From: Maricaulis sp.
GTDB lineage: Bacteria > Pseudomonadota > Alphaproteobacteria > Caulobacterales > Maricaulaceae
Direction of reading: 5' to 3'
Assembly: GCF_017642925.1 (NCBI RefSeq)
Contig: NZ_JAEPOL010000011.1
Span: 62,001 to 126,000, forward strand
Length of the DNA: 64,000 bases
This document shows positions 24,517 to 33,166 of the stretch, in pieces. The notes under the pieces were generated by a model. That model saw only the letters and a program-made list of their open reading frames with translations. It ran no database searches and was not told the DNA's origin. A program made the translations under genes and the position numbers. How positions within the stretch are numbered: position 1 is the first letter of the stretch; each line of letters opens with the position of its first letter.

Positions 24517-25203
24517 CTAGTCGGTGCCCACCGCCTGCACACCGCTGATCCGGTTCCACCATGCTGGCTGAGGACGGCTGCCAGTAGCAAGCATGAGCGA
24601 AACCGGCCATGCGCAGAGCGCAACAAGACCCAGCATTGAATTCACAAGCGCACTGGGCAACGGGTTGGATGCCGGCACTGACTGGTAGCCCATGATGCGC
24701 TGCCCGAAAGTCTGCGAGCCGATGGTTGTGCTGCGCAGTGAAAGAAGCAGTAGCGACAAGGCAAATGTCGCGCCCAAATAATTGTATTGATCCGGTTCCG
24801 GCTGAACGACCGTCGAGAAACTCCCGGTTCGAAAGCCTTCGGCGAGGATGACGAACAGGTCGAAGGCGGGTGTCAGGATCAGGACCAGCATCATGCCGTC
24901 GAGCATGAAGGCCCAAAAGCGTGCGCTGACGGCAACAGGTTGGCTGGAAACGACGCGGCCGCTGCGGGGGCCAAGGAAGACCAGGCCAAGCAGCACTCCG
25001 ATCCCCAAGCCTGTTCGTAAGGGAGACCAGGTTATCGACTTCATACAAGCAGATGAGCTGCAGTCCGTTGTTTCTGTAGAACTTCCTTCCACAATGCCCG
25101 CGAAAAGCACCACGAAGTAAAGCGTAGCGACAACCACAAGCCATATCGTTCGAGATGCGGTCCGTCTCGGCGCGCTTTGAGGCTCGCCGTGCAGGTAGTC
25201 CAT
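24517..25203 (-). CDS. RDD-family membrane protein
   Basis: This 228-residue protein starts MDYLHGEPQSAP. It has an N-terminal helix (about 20-40), a second at about 65-82, then an RDD-type domain with VSARFWAFMLDGMML (the Arg and Asp of the family), two further helices, and the TFGQRIMGYQSV box typical of RDD. Its function is not established; some relatives have been linked to ion exchange. The ATG at 25203 lies just after the thrC stop, so the two genes are probably co-transcribed. A much longer in-frame opening antisense-shifted through thrC was discarded. Confidence 0.75.
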   Translation of the reverse strand: MDYLHGEPQSAPRRTASRTIWLVVVATLYFVVLFAGIVEGSSTETTDCSSSACMKSITWSPLRTGLGIGVLLGLVFLGPRSGRVVSSQPVAVSARFWAFMLDGMMLVLILTPAFDLFVILAEGFRTGSFSTVVQPEPDQYNYLGATFALSLLLLSLRSTTIGSQTFGQRIMGYQSVPASNPLPSALVNSMLGLVALCAWPVSLMLATGSRPQPAWWNRISGVQAVGTD

Positions 25204-25214
25204 GCTTGTCTTTC

Positions 25215-26438
25215 TCACATCGCCCCCCAATCCACCTCGCTGTGCCGGTCCAGCGCCACAGCCCCGTCCGGCATCTTGTACTTCAGCCCAGACCCGCAGT
25301 TGAACAGCACGCATTCCGCGTCCCGCGCCACAAGCCCGTCGCCCATGGCCTTTTCCATGGCCGCCAGCGTCGCGGCGCCTTCGGGGCATAGCAGCAGCCC
25401 GTCCTCGCGGGCACACCGCGTCCGCGCCGTTTCGATCGCCGCCTCCGACACGGCCACCGCCGCGCCGCCGCTCTCGCGAACCGCGTCCAGGATCAGGAAG
25501 TCGCCGATCGCCTTGGGCACGCGGATGCCCATGGCGGCGGTCCGGGCGTCGAGCCATTCCTCGGCATGGCGCTCGCCGGCCTCGAAGGCTTTCACGATGG
25601 GGGCGCAGCCCTCGGCCTGGACGGCGAACATTTTCGGGCGTTCCGGGCCGATCCAGCCCAACTTCTCCATCTCGTCGAAGGCTTTCCACATGCCGATCAG
25701 GCCGGTGCCGCCGCCGGTGGGATAGAAGATCGCATCGGGCAGTTTCCAGCCCATCTGGGCGGCCAGTTCCAGGCCCATCGTCTTTTTGCCCTCGATCCGG
25801 TAGGGCTCCTTGAGGGTGGAGACGTCGAACCAGCCCATCTCGTCCTTGCCGGCCGCGACAAGGGCGCCGCAATGATGGATGTAACCGTTCACCTTGAAGA
25901 CTTTCGCGCCCTGCAGCGCCATCTCGTCCAGATTGATCTGCGGCGTGTCCTCGGGAGCAAAGCAATAACTCTCCATCCCCATCCGGCTGGCATAGGCCGA
26001 CATGGCGGCACCGGCATTGCCGTTTGTCGGCATGGCGAGGCGTTTGATTCCGAAGGAATGCGCCATGGCGACGGCGAGGGCGAGGCCGCGCGCCTTGAAC
26101 GAGCCCGTGGGCAGGCGGCCCTCATCCTTCACCCACACCTTGGCCGTCGCACCGGAGGCTTTCGCGGTGGCGGGCACGTCGATCAGTGGCGTATCGGTCT
26201 CGCCCAGGCGGCAGATATCGTCGCTGTCATGGACCGGCAGGAGTTCGCGCCATTTCCAGAAACCGGTATTGCGCGCCCAGATCGCCCCGCGGTCGATCTC
26301 GCCCTTCATCTTCTCCAGGTCATAGCGCGCCAGCAGCGGCTTGCCGGCATCGGAGAGATTGTGCGGCGTGTCGATCTCGTAGCGCTTGCCGGTTTCCGAG
26401 CATTCCAGATGGGTGAAATAGAAGGCGCGATTGTGCAT
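25215..26438 (-). CDS. thrC: Threonine synthase
   Basis: This 407-residue PLP enzyme has its Schiff-base lysine in LPTGSFKARG, the phosphate-binding TNGNAGAAMSAY, and YPTGGGTGLIGMW. It converts O-phosphohomoserine to threonine. The N-terminus (HLECSETGKRYE) has the zinc-ribbon-like start of the class I enzymes, with only the first Cys clear. It is followed within 12 bases by the RDD gene. Some homologues of this group are annotated as PLP-dependent lyases, so the substrate is assigned by family. Confidence 0.88.
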   Translation of the reverse strand: MHNRAFYFTHLECSETGKRYEIDTPHNLSDAGKPLLARYDLEKMKGEIDRGAIWARNTGFWKWRELLPVHDSDDICRLGETDTPLIDVPATAKASGATAKVWVKDEGRLPTGSFKARGLALAVAMAHSFGIKRLAMPTNGNAGAAMSAYASRMGMESYCFAPEDTPQINLDEMALQGAKVFKVNGYIHHCGALVAAGKDEMGWFDVSTLKEPYRIEGKKTMGLELAAQMGWKLPDAIFYPTGGGTGLIGMWKAFDEMEKLGWIGPERPKMFAVQAEGCAPIVKAFEAGERHAEEWLDARTAAMGIRVPKAIGDFLILDAVRESGGAAVAVSEAAIETARTRCAREDGLLLCPEGAATLAAMEKAMGDGLVARDAECVLFNCGSGLKYKMPDGAVALDRHSEVDWGAM

Positions 26439-26496
26439 GGGGGCTCCCGGGCAAACGGCTTAAAGGACGGAGCCTCGGGCTCGCTTTTAAGCCTTT

Positions 26497-26616
26497 GATG
26501 TCTTGCAAGCAGTCCGCCTCAGGGTCTTCGTCAGGTCAAGGGTGGAGCCGCTTCGCGGCGCCAAAGGCGCCCTTGACCTGACGAAGACCCTGAGGCCCCA
26601 TCGCCGACAAGACATC
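26497..26616. repeat. Long inverted repeat with structured 41-nt core (copy 2)
   Basis: A perfect 27-bp stem runs from 26516 (GCCTCAGGGTCTTCG...) to 26596 with a 27-base loop. A further outer pair, GATGTCTTG (26497-26505) and CAAGACATC (26608-26616), adds 9 bp. The loop holds CCGC-ttc-GCGG and CGCC-aaa-GGCG. The core from TCAAGGG to CCCTTGA is shared with 22796-22874 in reverse orientation. Confidence 0.88.
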
Positions 26617-26718
26617 CAGGGTTTGCTCTGTGGCAGGGCCACCCATCGGCGACTGAAGCTCTGTCGGCGGCGCCAAGCTCCCATCCTCCCCCTTGATCGG
26701 GAAGGATGGGGCGTGCCC

Positions 26719-27399
26719 CTACATCAGCCCCAGCGTCTTGAAACTCGCGGTGTTTTCGCGGCCGATCACGAGGTGGTCGTGCAGCACGATGTCGAAGGGT
26801 TTGCAGATGTCCGCGAGGGTGCGGGTCATCTCGATATCGGCCTGGCTGGGCGTGGCATCGCCGGAGGGGTGATTGTGTACCAGGATCAGGGCCGTGGCCT
26901 CATGCGCCAGGGCGCGCTTGACGACTTCGCGTGGATAGACCGGGGCATGATCGATCGTGCCTTCGCCCAGCACCTCATCGGCGATCAGCCGGTTCTTGCG
27001 GTCCAGGAAGAGCACGCGGAACTGTTCGGTCGTGGCGTGCTGCATGGCGGTGCGGCAATAGGTGACGAGCGCCGACCATGACGCGATGACGGGCCGGCCG
27101 ATCACCTGTTCGCGGGCCAGCCGTTCGGCCAGTGCCTTGATGAGCTTGAGCTCGGCGGCGGTCTTTTCGCTGACACCCTTCACGGTGACCAGCTGGTCGA
27201 CGGAGGCCGAGGCCACCCCGCCCAGATCGCCGAAACGGGCAATCAGGTCTTTCGCGATCGGTTTGACGTCGCGCCGCGGGATGCAGCGGAACAGGTAGAG
27301 CTCCAGCAATTCATAATCGTGAAGCGCCAGGGAACCCGCAGAGGTTAGTTTTTCGCGCAACCGGTCCCGATGGCCTGTATGATGCGCGAGATCGGTCAT
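26719..27399 (-). CDS. radC: RadC-family JAB-domain protein
   Basis: This 226-residue protein has an N-terminal helix-hairpin-helix-like region (VKGVSEKTAAEL) and a C-terminal JAB1/MPN metalloprotease-like domain with the JAMM residues LVHNHPSGDATPS. Despite its name, a DNA-repair role is doubtful in the literature. It starts 3 bases after the map stop, so it is probably the second gene of a map-radC pair. Housekeeping-like base composition argues against the mobile-element RadC type. Confidence 0.93.
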   Translation of the reverse strand: MTDLAHHTGHRDRLREKLTSAGSLALHDYELLELYLFRCIPRRDVKPIAKDLIARFGDLGGVASASVDQLVTVKGVSEKTAAELKLIKALAERLAREQVIGRPVIASWSALVTYCRTAMQHATTEQFRVLFLDRKNRLIADEVLGEGTIDHAPVYPREVVKRALAHEATALILVHNHPSGDATPSQADIEMTRTLADICKPFDIVLHDHLVIGRENTASFKTLGLM

Positions 27400-27402
27400 G
27401 GA

Positions 27403-28242
27403 TCAGCGGTTATAGGGCGGCCGGTCGAGGCCCTTGGGGGATTTGGTGAAAATCTCCACCCCGTCCTCGGTGACGCCGCAGGAATGCTCGAACTGGGCCG
27501 AGAGCGACTTGTCGCGCGTCACGGCGGTCCAGCCATCGGAGAGGACTTTCACGTCCGGACGGCCCAGATTCAGCATCGGCTCGACGGTGAAGAACATGCC
27601 CGGCTTCAGCTCGGGGCCTTCGCCATGCTCGCCGAAATGCAACACATTCGGGCTGTCGTGGAAGTTCTGGCCCAGGCCGTGACCGCAGAAGTCGCGCACG
27701 ATCGAGCAGCGGCGGCTCTCGCCATACTCCTGGATGATCGCGCCGATCGTGCCCAGCGTGACGCCCGGCTTGATCGCCTCGATACCCGCCATCATCGCCT
27801 CATAGGTCGTGTCGATGAGGATTTCGGCCTTCCGCTTCGGCTCGCCCGCCACATACATGCGGCTGGTGTCGCCGTGCCAGCCATCGACGATGACGGTGAC
27901 GTCGATGTTCAGGATATCGCCATTGCGCAGCGGTTTGGGACCGGGAATGCCGTGGCAGACCACATGGTTCAGCGAGGTGCACAGCGAGTGGCGGTAGCCC
28001 CGGTAGAACAGGGTCGCCGGCATGGAGCCATGATCGAAGGCATATTCGCGCGCCAGCTTGTCGAGATGCTCGGTCGTGACGCCGGGTGCGACCTCTGCGG
28101 TCAGCATGTCGAGGATTTCCGCAGCCAGACGGCCGGCCTTGCGCATGCCGGCAAAGCCTTCCGGCCCGTGCAGCTTGATCTTGCCGTCGCGCGGTGCGCT
28201 GGCGGCGTCCTCATCGGTCACGATCTCGTAGGCGGTCGTCAA
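27403..28242 (-). CDS. map: Type I methionine aminopeptidase
   Basis: This protein of about 279 residues has the five metal ligands in their usual settings: DGWHGDTSRMY (Asp, Asp), GHGLGQNFH (His), TVEPML (Glu) and QFEHSCGV (Glu), plus substrate His in YRHSLCTSLNH. It removes initiator methionine from new proteins. Its start is uncertain: TTG 28242 lies 8 bases after GGAGGA and fits; TTG 28275 lies in the U-tract of the upstream terminator and is unlikely. Confidence 0.95.
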   Translation of the reverse strand: MTTAYEIVTDEDAASAPRDGKIKLHGPEGFAGMRKAGRLAAEILDMLTAEVAPGVTTEHLDKLAREYAFDHGSMPATLFYRGYRHSLCTSLNHVVCHGIPGPKPLRNGDILNIDVTVIVDGWHGDTSRMYVAGEPKRKAEILIDTTYEAMMAGIEAIKPGVTLGTIGAIIQEYGESRRCSIVRDFCGHGLGQNFHDSPNVLHFGEHGEGPELKPGMFFTVEPMLNLGRPDVKVLSDGWTAVTRDKSLSAQFEHSCGVTEDGVEIFTKSPKGLDRPPYNR

Positions 28243-28273
28243 GTCAGCAATCCTCCATCTGGTCCTTATATAC

Positions 28274-28304
28274 AAAAGCGCGCGCCGTTTGGAACGGCGC
28301 GCGC
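28274..28304 (-). terminator. Intrinsic terminator after the large M28 peptidase gene
   Basis: A perfect 12-bp stem (GCGCGCGCCGTT with AACGGCGCGCGC) and a 3-base loop are followed on the minus strand by TTTTG. It lies 30 bases past the M28 stop and just ahead of map. Confidence 0.9.
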
Positions 28305-28333
28305 CTGCATTTTCTTCGCAATTGCGGAGAGGG

Positions 28334-30013
28334 TCAGTCTTCGCCGGCGTAGAGATTGCCGAAGAAGCTGTCCTCGTTCCACGCCGGCCGCTCGTCGGCG
28401 TCGGCGATTTCGCGGGCGATCATGTAGTTGATATTGGCAAACTTGGCGCCCTGTTCGAACAGGACCTCCAGCTCGCCGTCCAGCTGGTCGGTCGGGCGGT
28501 GATAGTGGGTGTTCAGGAAGCCCATGAAGCCTTCGCCCTCATCCCAGCGCGGGTCCGGCGAGGAGAAGCCGGTCATCAGGAAGAGCGAGGGCACGCCTTC
28601 GCGCACGAAGTTGTAGTGGTCCGAGCGCACGAAGAGCGATTGTTCCGGCAGCGGGTCGGGGCTGATCGCCACGTCCAGCTGGGCCGCAGCGCGCGTGGCG
28701 ATCGGGCCGAGATTGGAGTGGTTGGCGCCGAAGGCGATCACGTCGGAGAATTCATAGACGATGACGGGCATGTCCAGATTGACGTTGGCGACGATCTGTT
28801 CGGCCGGAACCGTGGGATTGCGGGCAAAGTGCTCGGAACCCAGCAGGCCCTTCTCTTCCGCCGCCAGGGCGACGAAGACGATGGTCCGGCGCGGCGTGCC
28901 CTCTTCCAGGAAGGTGCGGGCGGTTTCCAGCATGATCGACACGCCCGAGGCGTTGTCGACGGCGCCGTTGCAGATCACGTCTTCTTCGTCCGAGGTGCGG
29001 CAGGTGCCGCTGGCCCGGCCCAGCTCGCCATCATTGCCGATATGGTCGAGGTGGGCGGTGAGGACGACGATTTCATCGGCCAGTTCCGGATCGGCGCCGC
29101 GGATCATGCCGACGACATTGGGATCGCTGAACGGTTCGGAAATCGTACGCTGGCGCATGGTGACGGTGTGCGGCAGGTCGAAGCGCGGGAAGCTGGGCTC
29201 CTCGGCTTCCATTGCGGCGTTGACCTCTTCCAGGCTCATCTCTGCGCCTTCGAACAGGGCCGCGGCCAGATCGGCGCCGACGCTGGCGGACACCTGGATA
29301 TCGTCATAGCCGGACGGGCCGGTGGCCGCCGTCAGGCGGGTGGCCGGCAGGGAGGCATAGCCTTCCGCATAGCTCGCCGTGCGCTCATCATCCCAGTCGG
29401 TCAGGGTGATCATGCCGATCGCGCCATGGGCAGCGGCGACATCGCGCTTGGTGGTGGAGGAGTTGTGGTGGGCACGCTCTTCGCTGATGCCCTCGAACAC
29501 GCCGTCGGGCACGCCGCCGAGCACGACCACGATCTTGCCGTCCACGTCCACGTCCGCATAGTCGTCATGGCCGCGATTGGCGGCCGACACACCGTGTCCG
29601 ACAAACACCAGTTCGCCGGTCACTTCGGCTTCCAGAACGGACGGGTTCGACCAGATCACGACGCCTTCGCCCTGGGCGTAGTCGGTGCCGTCGAGGCTGA
29701 ACCGGTTGTATTCGCCGTCAGCGTGGACGTCCTGCATCGGCACGTCGGCGAAATAGGTGCCATTGTCGCCGGCCGGCTCGAGGCCCAGCAGGCGCATCTG
29801 CGAGGCGACGTAATTCGCGGCGATCTCGTAGCCGTCGGATCCGGTATCGCGGCCGGCCATGTAGTCGGAGGCCAGGAAGCGGATATGGGCTTCGATATTG
29901 CCGGCGCTCACATCGGGCGTGAACGCGGCGGCGGTTTGCGTGTCGGTGGAGCCGGTCTCGGTGTTGCACGCGACCAGCGCCAGGCCGGCAATTGCCGGAA
30001 CCAGATACTTCAT
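28334..30013 (-). CDS. M28-family zinc peptidase with PA domain, lipoprotein
   Basis: This 559-residue protein has the lipobox ALVAC (C16). After the N-terminal M28 portion comes an inserted protease-associated-like domain (about residues 110-260). The zinc site then follows: TAHLDHIG, NGAVDNASG, LAAEEKGLLG, NVNLDMP and THYHRPTDQ. It is probably an aminopeptidase feeding on peptides at the cell surface. The start has a strong site (GGGGGAGG). It is monocistronic with its own terminator. Confidence 0.9.
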   Translation of the reverse strand: MKYLVPAIAGLALVACNTETGSTDTQTAAAFTPDVSAGNIEAHIRFLASDYMAGRDTGSDGYEIAANYVASQMRLLGLEPAGDNGTYFADVPMQDVHADGEYNRFSLDGTDYAQGEGVVIWSNPSVLEAEVTGELVFVGHGVSAANRGHDDYADVDVDGKIVVVLGGVPDGVFEGISEERAHHNSSTTKRDVAAAHGAIGMITLTDWDDERTASYAEGYASLPATRLTAATGPSGYDDIQVSASVGADLAAALFEGAEMSLEEVNAAMEAEEPSFPRFDLPHTVTMRQRTISEPFSDPNVVGMIRGADPELADEIVVLTAHLDHIGNDGELGRASGTCRTSDEEDVICNGAVDNASGVSIMLETARTFLEEGTPRRTIVFVALAAEEKGLLGSEHFARNPTVPAEQIVANVNLDMPVIVYEFSDVIAFGANHSNLGPIATRAAAQLDVAISPDPLPEQSLFVRSDHYNFVREGVPSLFLMTGFSSPDPRWDEGEGFMGFLNTHYHRPTDQLDGELEVLFEQGAKFANINYMIAREIADADERPAWNEDSFFGNLYAGED

Positions 30014-30089
30014 CAGTAAGGCCTCCCCCAGAGGTGATATCCGGCGCGGACTATAGGCCGCGCAGGCCCGGGCACAATGTTACGGCGGT

Positions 30090-30554
30090 TTAATCTGCAG
30101 CCGCGAGCGCTTCGGCGACCGAGGGCAGGACGGAATAATGCTCGCGGAAAATCCGGGTCATGCGCGCCGGACGTCCGGTAGAGAGCTGGAAACACACGAC
30201 TTTCGTCAGTGCCCGGAACACCGTCGCGCCATCCTTCACCCGTTTGAACTGATAGCGGCGCTCGGCGCGCAGACGCCCGTCCGACTGGGTGATCCAGACC
30301 GCACAGTCCAGCGCGTCGCCGACACGCACATGGCCCAGATAATCCGCCTCGGTGCGGATGATGGCGATGCCGCGATCCTCGGTCTGGCAGGCATCCATGG
30401 AATAGCCCTTCGCCCACCAATGGGTCCAGGCGGCCGCATCGGCCCATTCCAGATAGCGCGCATTATTGGCATGGCCGAAGGCGTCCATATCGGCCTCGGT
30501 CACGGCAATGCGGTGAATATAGGGATCGGGCAGGTCCCAGCCGGTCTCGCTCAT
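30090..30554 (-). CDS. Hotdog-fold acyl-CoA thioesterase
   Basis: This 154-residue protein has the 4HBT pattern DMDAFGHANNARYLEWAD, in which Asp/His/Asn form the active-site start, then ADYLGHVRVGD. It hydrolyses acyl-CoA esters, by family; the substrate is unknown. The ATG at 30554 overlaps the sfsA stop by four bases, so the two are translated as a pair. Longer in-frame starts lie inside sfsA. Confidence 0.85.
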   Translation of the reverse strand: MSETGWDLPDPYIHRIAVTEADMDAFGHANNARYLEWADAAAWTHWWAKGYSMDACQTEDRGIAIIRTEADYLGHVRVGDALDCAVWITQSDGRLRAERRYQFKRVKDGATVFRALTKVVCFQLSTGRPARMTRIFREHYSVLPSVAEALAAAD

Positions 30555-31258
30555 GCACCCAGCTCCACTGTCATCGGGGTGGTGACGGCAATACCGTCCG
30601 TCGTCACGTGGCAAGCATAGGCGAGCACTTCAACACCCGCCGCTGCAGCCTCGCGCAGGGTTGCCGCATAGACCGGGTCGATATCCCCGGCCGGGCGCAG
30701 GGTGTGGCAGTCGCTGCGCTGGACGATGAAGAGCTGCACCGCGCGGTCGCCGGCTGCGACCTGTGCGGCCAGTTCGCCCAGATGCTTGGCGCCGCGGCTG
30801 GTCACGCCGTCGGGAAATTCCGCAATCCCGGGACCGCGCTGCCAGTGGACATTCTTCACCTCGACCCAGCAGGGCGGCTGGCCCGCGCTTTCCAGCAGAA
30901 GGTCGATGCGGGAATTCTCGCCGTATTTCACCTCGCGGCGCAGGCTGTCATGACCGGCCAGTTCGGTGATCGTGCCGGCATTCACCGCTTCCTCGGCCAG
31001 CGCGTTCGCGGTGTTGGGCAGGGCGCCGATGATCGTGCCTTCCGCCTCCACCAGCTCCCAGGTGTATTTCAGCTTGCGCTTGGGATTGTCCGAGCGCGAC
31101 AGCCACACTTTCAGACCGGGCTCCTTGATGCCTGTCATGGCGCCGGTATTGGCGCAGTGCGCGGTCACTTCGCTGCCGTCTTCCAGCGTCACATCGGCGA
31201 AGAAGCGCTTATAGCGTCTGACCAGACGGCCGGGGATGAGCGGTTGGGAAAATTTCAT
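30551..31258 (-). CDS. sfsA: SfsA-family protein (DNA-binding/nuclease)
   Basis: This 235-residue protein is the typical length. It has an N-terminal OB-like domain (LVRRYKRFFADVTLEDG, AHCANTGAM) and a PD-(D/E)XK-like core (RIDLLLES ... WVEVKNVHW). It was first named for sugar-fermentation stimulation; the core suggests nuclease chemistry. It is divergent from the CinA-like gene by 65 bases and coupled to the thioesterase downstream. Confidence 0.93.
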   Translation of the reverse strand: MKFSQPLIPGRLVRRYKRFFADVTLEDGSEVTAHCANTGAMTGIKEPGLKVWLSRSDNPKRKLKYTWELVEAEGTIIGALPNTANALAEEAVNAGTITELAGHDSLRREVKYGENSRIDLLLESAGQPPCWVEVKNVHWQRGPGIAEFPDGVTSRGAKHLGELAAQVAAGDRAVQLFIVQRSDCHTLRPAGDIDPVYAATLREAAAAGVEVLAYACHVTTDGIAVTTPMTVELGA

Positions 31259-31323
31259 GGCTTGGACTTCCTGGCGTCTGCCTCATATACCCCCTCGAAG
31301 GGCTCGATGAAGGATGGAATCAC

Positions 31324-32106
31324 ATGGCGGATACCAGGCGCGTCACGGCAGCGGTTCTCCTGATCGGCGACGAGGTGCTCTCCGGACGCACCCAGGACAA
31401 GAATCTCCAGCAGATCGCGCAATTCCTGGCGCCGCTGGGGATCAATGTCATCGAGGCGCGCACCGTGCCGGATATCGAGGACGAGATTGTCGAGGCGGTG
31501 AACACGCTGCGCGCCAAGGCCGATTATGTCTTCACCACGGGCGGCATCGGCCCGACCCATGACGACATCACCGCCGACAGCATCGCCAAGGCCTTCGGCA
31601 TGACCATCGATGTCCGCGCCGATGCGCTGGCGATCATCGAGGAATGGTACGACAAGACGAAGACGCCGGTCACCGAGAGCCGCAAGCGCATGGCGCGCAT
31701 CCCCGAAGGCGCGTCGCTGATCAAGAACCCGGTCACCGGCGCGCCGGGCTTCCAGACCGGCAATGTCTTCACCATGGCTGGCGTGCCCGCGATCTGCCGC
31801 GGCATGCTGGAGGATATCGCCCATCGACTGGAAGGCGGCACGGTCACCCTGTCGCGCTCGGTGAAGGGCGATAATCTGCGCGAAGGCGAGATCGCGGAAA
31901 AACTGGGCGAACTGCAGGAGGAGAATCCCGGCGTCTCCATCGGCTCCTATCCCTATTTCATCGAGGTGAAGGCCGGCGAGGTCCGCCGCGGCACGCATCT
32001 CGTCGCCCGCTCCACCGACAAGCGCGCGCTCGCCCGCGTCATCGACGCCATCGCCGACCTGGTGCAGGAGCTCGGCTACGAACCGCGCATCGATCCGGAA
32101 GAGTAG
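31324..32106 (+). CDS. CinA/MoaB-like molybdopterin-binding domain protein
   Basis: This 260-residue protein consists of a MoCF-biosynthesis domain: AVLLIGDEVLSGRTQDKN in parts (LIGDEVLSGRT), then TTGGIGPTHDDIT. It resembles the N-terminal half of CinA but lacks the amidohydrolase domain. Such stand-alone proteins in alphaproteobacteria are annotated competence/damage-inducible protein A. Roles in nicotinamide nucleotide recycling are known for the full CinA; here the role is unknown. The next two genes on the same strand have different base composition. Confidence 0.88.
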   Translation: MADTRRVTAAVLLIGDEVLSGRTQDKNLQQIAQFLAPLGINVIEARTVPDIEDEIVEAVNTLRAKADYVFTTGGIGPTHDDITADSIAKAFGMTIDVRADALAIIEEWYDKTKTPVTESRKRMARIPEGASLIKNPVTGAPGFQTGNVFTMAGVPAICRGMLEDIAHRLEGGTVTLSRSVKGDNLREGEIAEKLGELQEENPGVSIGSYPYFIEVKAGEVRRGTHLVARSTDKRALARVIDAIADLVQELGYEPRIDPEE

Positions 32107-32190
32107 GGGGCTGTCTAGCGTAACGCGACGGGATGATGTAGAATTAATGACAATCAGTGGTGGTATTTTGAGTGCGCGAGGTCGAGCGAT

Positions 32191-32415
32191 ATGTCGAAGC
32201 TAGGTCAGCACGTTGTGCCGAATGGAAGCAAATGGGTTGTTCGAAGAGCGGGCGCTTCTCGTGCAACGGCCTCCTATTCCACGCAGAAAGAGGCCGTCGA
32301 CGTGGCTCGTGAGATAGCCAAAAATCAAAAGACTGAACTCTACATTCACGGCAAAGACGGTCGGATTCGCAAGCGGGATTCATACGGCAACGATCCTTAC
32401 CCTCCGAAGGGGTAG
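32191..32415 (+). CDS. DUF2188 protein
   Basis: This 74-residue protein closely follows the DUF2188 pattern: HVVPNGSKWVVRRAGASRA, the QKEAVDVAREIAKNQ helix, and the end HGKDGRIRKRDSYGNDPYPP. The family's function is unknown. It lies 5 bases before the TIR-like gene and is transcribed with it. GAGG precedes the ATG. It is part of an AT-richer block. Confidence 0.88.
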   Translation: MSKLGQHVVPNGSKWVVRRAGASRATASYSTQKEAVDVAREIAKNQKTELYIHGKDGRIRKRDSYGNDPYPPKG

Positions 32416-32420
32416 GGGGA

Positions 32421-33059
32421 TTGCCTGAGGGGGAATTCGAAAACTCGGTTTTTGTGAATTGTCCATTTGACGAGGACTACGCTGCCATTTTGCAGAGCGT
32501 GCTGTTTTGCCTTGTTTACCTCGGAATGGTTCCGAGGATCGCTACTGAGCGGATCGATTCTGGCGACGTACGCGTCGAAAAAATAATCGAACTCATAAAG
32601 TCATCAAAGTATTCTATTCACGATCTGAGCCGTTGCCAGGCAGAGAAGGCGGGAGATTATTTTCGTCTGAATATGCCATTCGAATTAGGTATCGACTACG
32701 CGTGTAGGAAGTTTTGCGAACCGCCCTTCGATGAAAAGCGAATACTGATCCTGGAAGAGAGACGTTTTCGGTATCAGGCGGCATTATCTGACGTCGCTGG
32801 CTGCGATATCATGGTGCACGGCGGTGACTTCGGAAACGCGATCCGGCAGGTCCGCAACTGGCTTGTGTCCGAAGGAAGCGGAGTGTCGCGTGACGGCGCA
32901 TCCCGGATAAGGGGAGCGTATTTTGATTTTCAGGAATGGAACTACGAGCGACAGCTCGCTCAGGGCTTTTCGGAAGAAGACATACAAGACTATCCAACCG
33001 CTGAGTTGCTTGCGGCAATGTTTGAGTGGAATGCACTGGGACGTCCTGCAACTGCATAG
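32421..33059 (+). CDS. TIR-like / nucleotide-binding fold protein of unknown function
   Basis: This 212-residue protein has an N-terminal alpha/beta domain: FVNCPFDEDY (11-20), a helix, a variable loop, SIHDLSR (65-71), and RLNMPFELG (82-90). The Glu of MPFELG sits where TIR-like and nucleoside-deoxyribosyltransferase-like enzymes carry their catalytic acid. A C-terminal helical tail (from about 165, WNYERQLAQGFSEEDIQDY) follows. I do not recognise a named family with certainty. The TTG start lies directly after AGGGGGA, so initiation may depend on translation of the DUF2188 gene 5 bases upstream. Composition is AT-richer than neighbours. A defence role is inferred, not shown. Confidence 0.75.
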   Translation: MPEGEFENSVFVNCPFDEDYAAILQSVLFCLVYLGMVPRIATERIDSGDVRVEKIIELIKSSKYSIHDLSRCQAEKAGDYFRLNMPFELGIDYACRKFCEPPFDEKRILILEERRFRYQAALSDVAGCDIMVHGGDFGNAIRQVRNWLVSEGSGVSRDGASRIRGAYFDFQEWNYERQLAQGFSEEDIQDYPTAELLAAMFEWNALGRPATA

Positions 33060-33166
33060 TGGTGCCGCAACGTTGCCCCCAAATTGCCCCGCTTTCGTCT
33101 TTCGGTTGCACCGGCTTTCGTGTTGCAGCTTGATGCGAGGGACATGACGGGAAGGGGAGTGCTTCC

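Noticed and set aside
25204-25965. Upstream in-frame extension of the RDD gene through thrC
   Set aside because: It is a shadow of thrC in another frame; RDD begins at the ATG after the thrC stop.
28289-30019. 576-codon plus-strand frame opposite the large M28 peptidase
   Set aside because: The peptidase has signal peptide, zinc ligands and terminator; the antisense frame has none.
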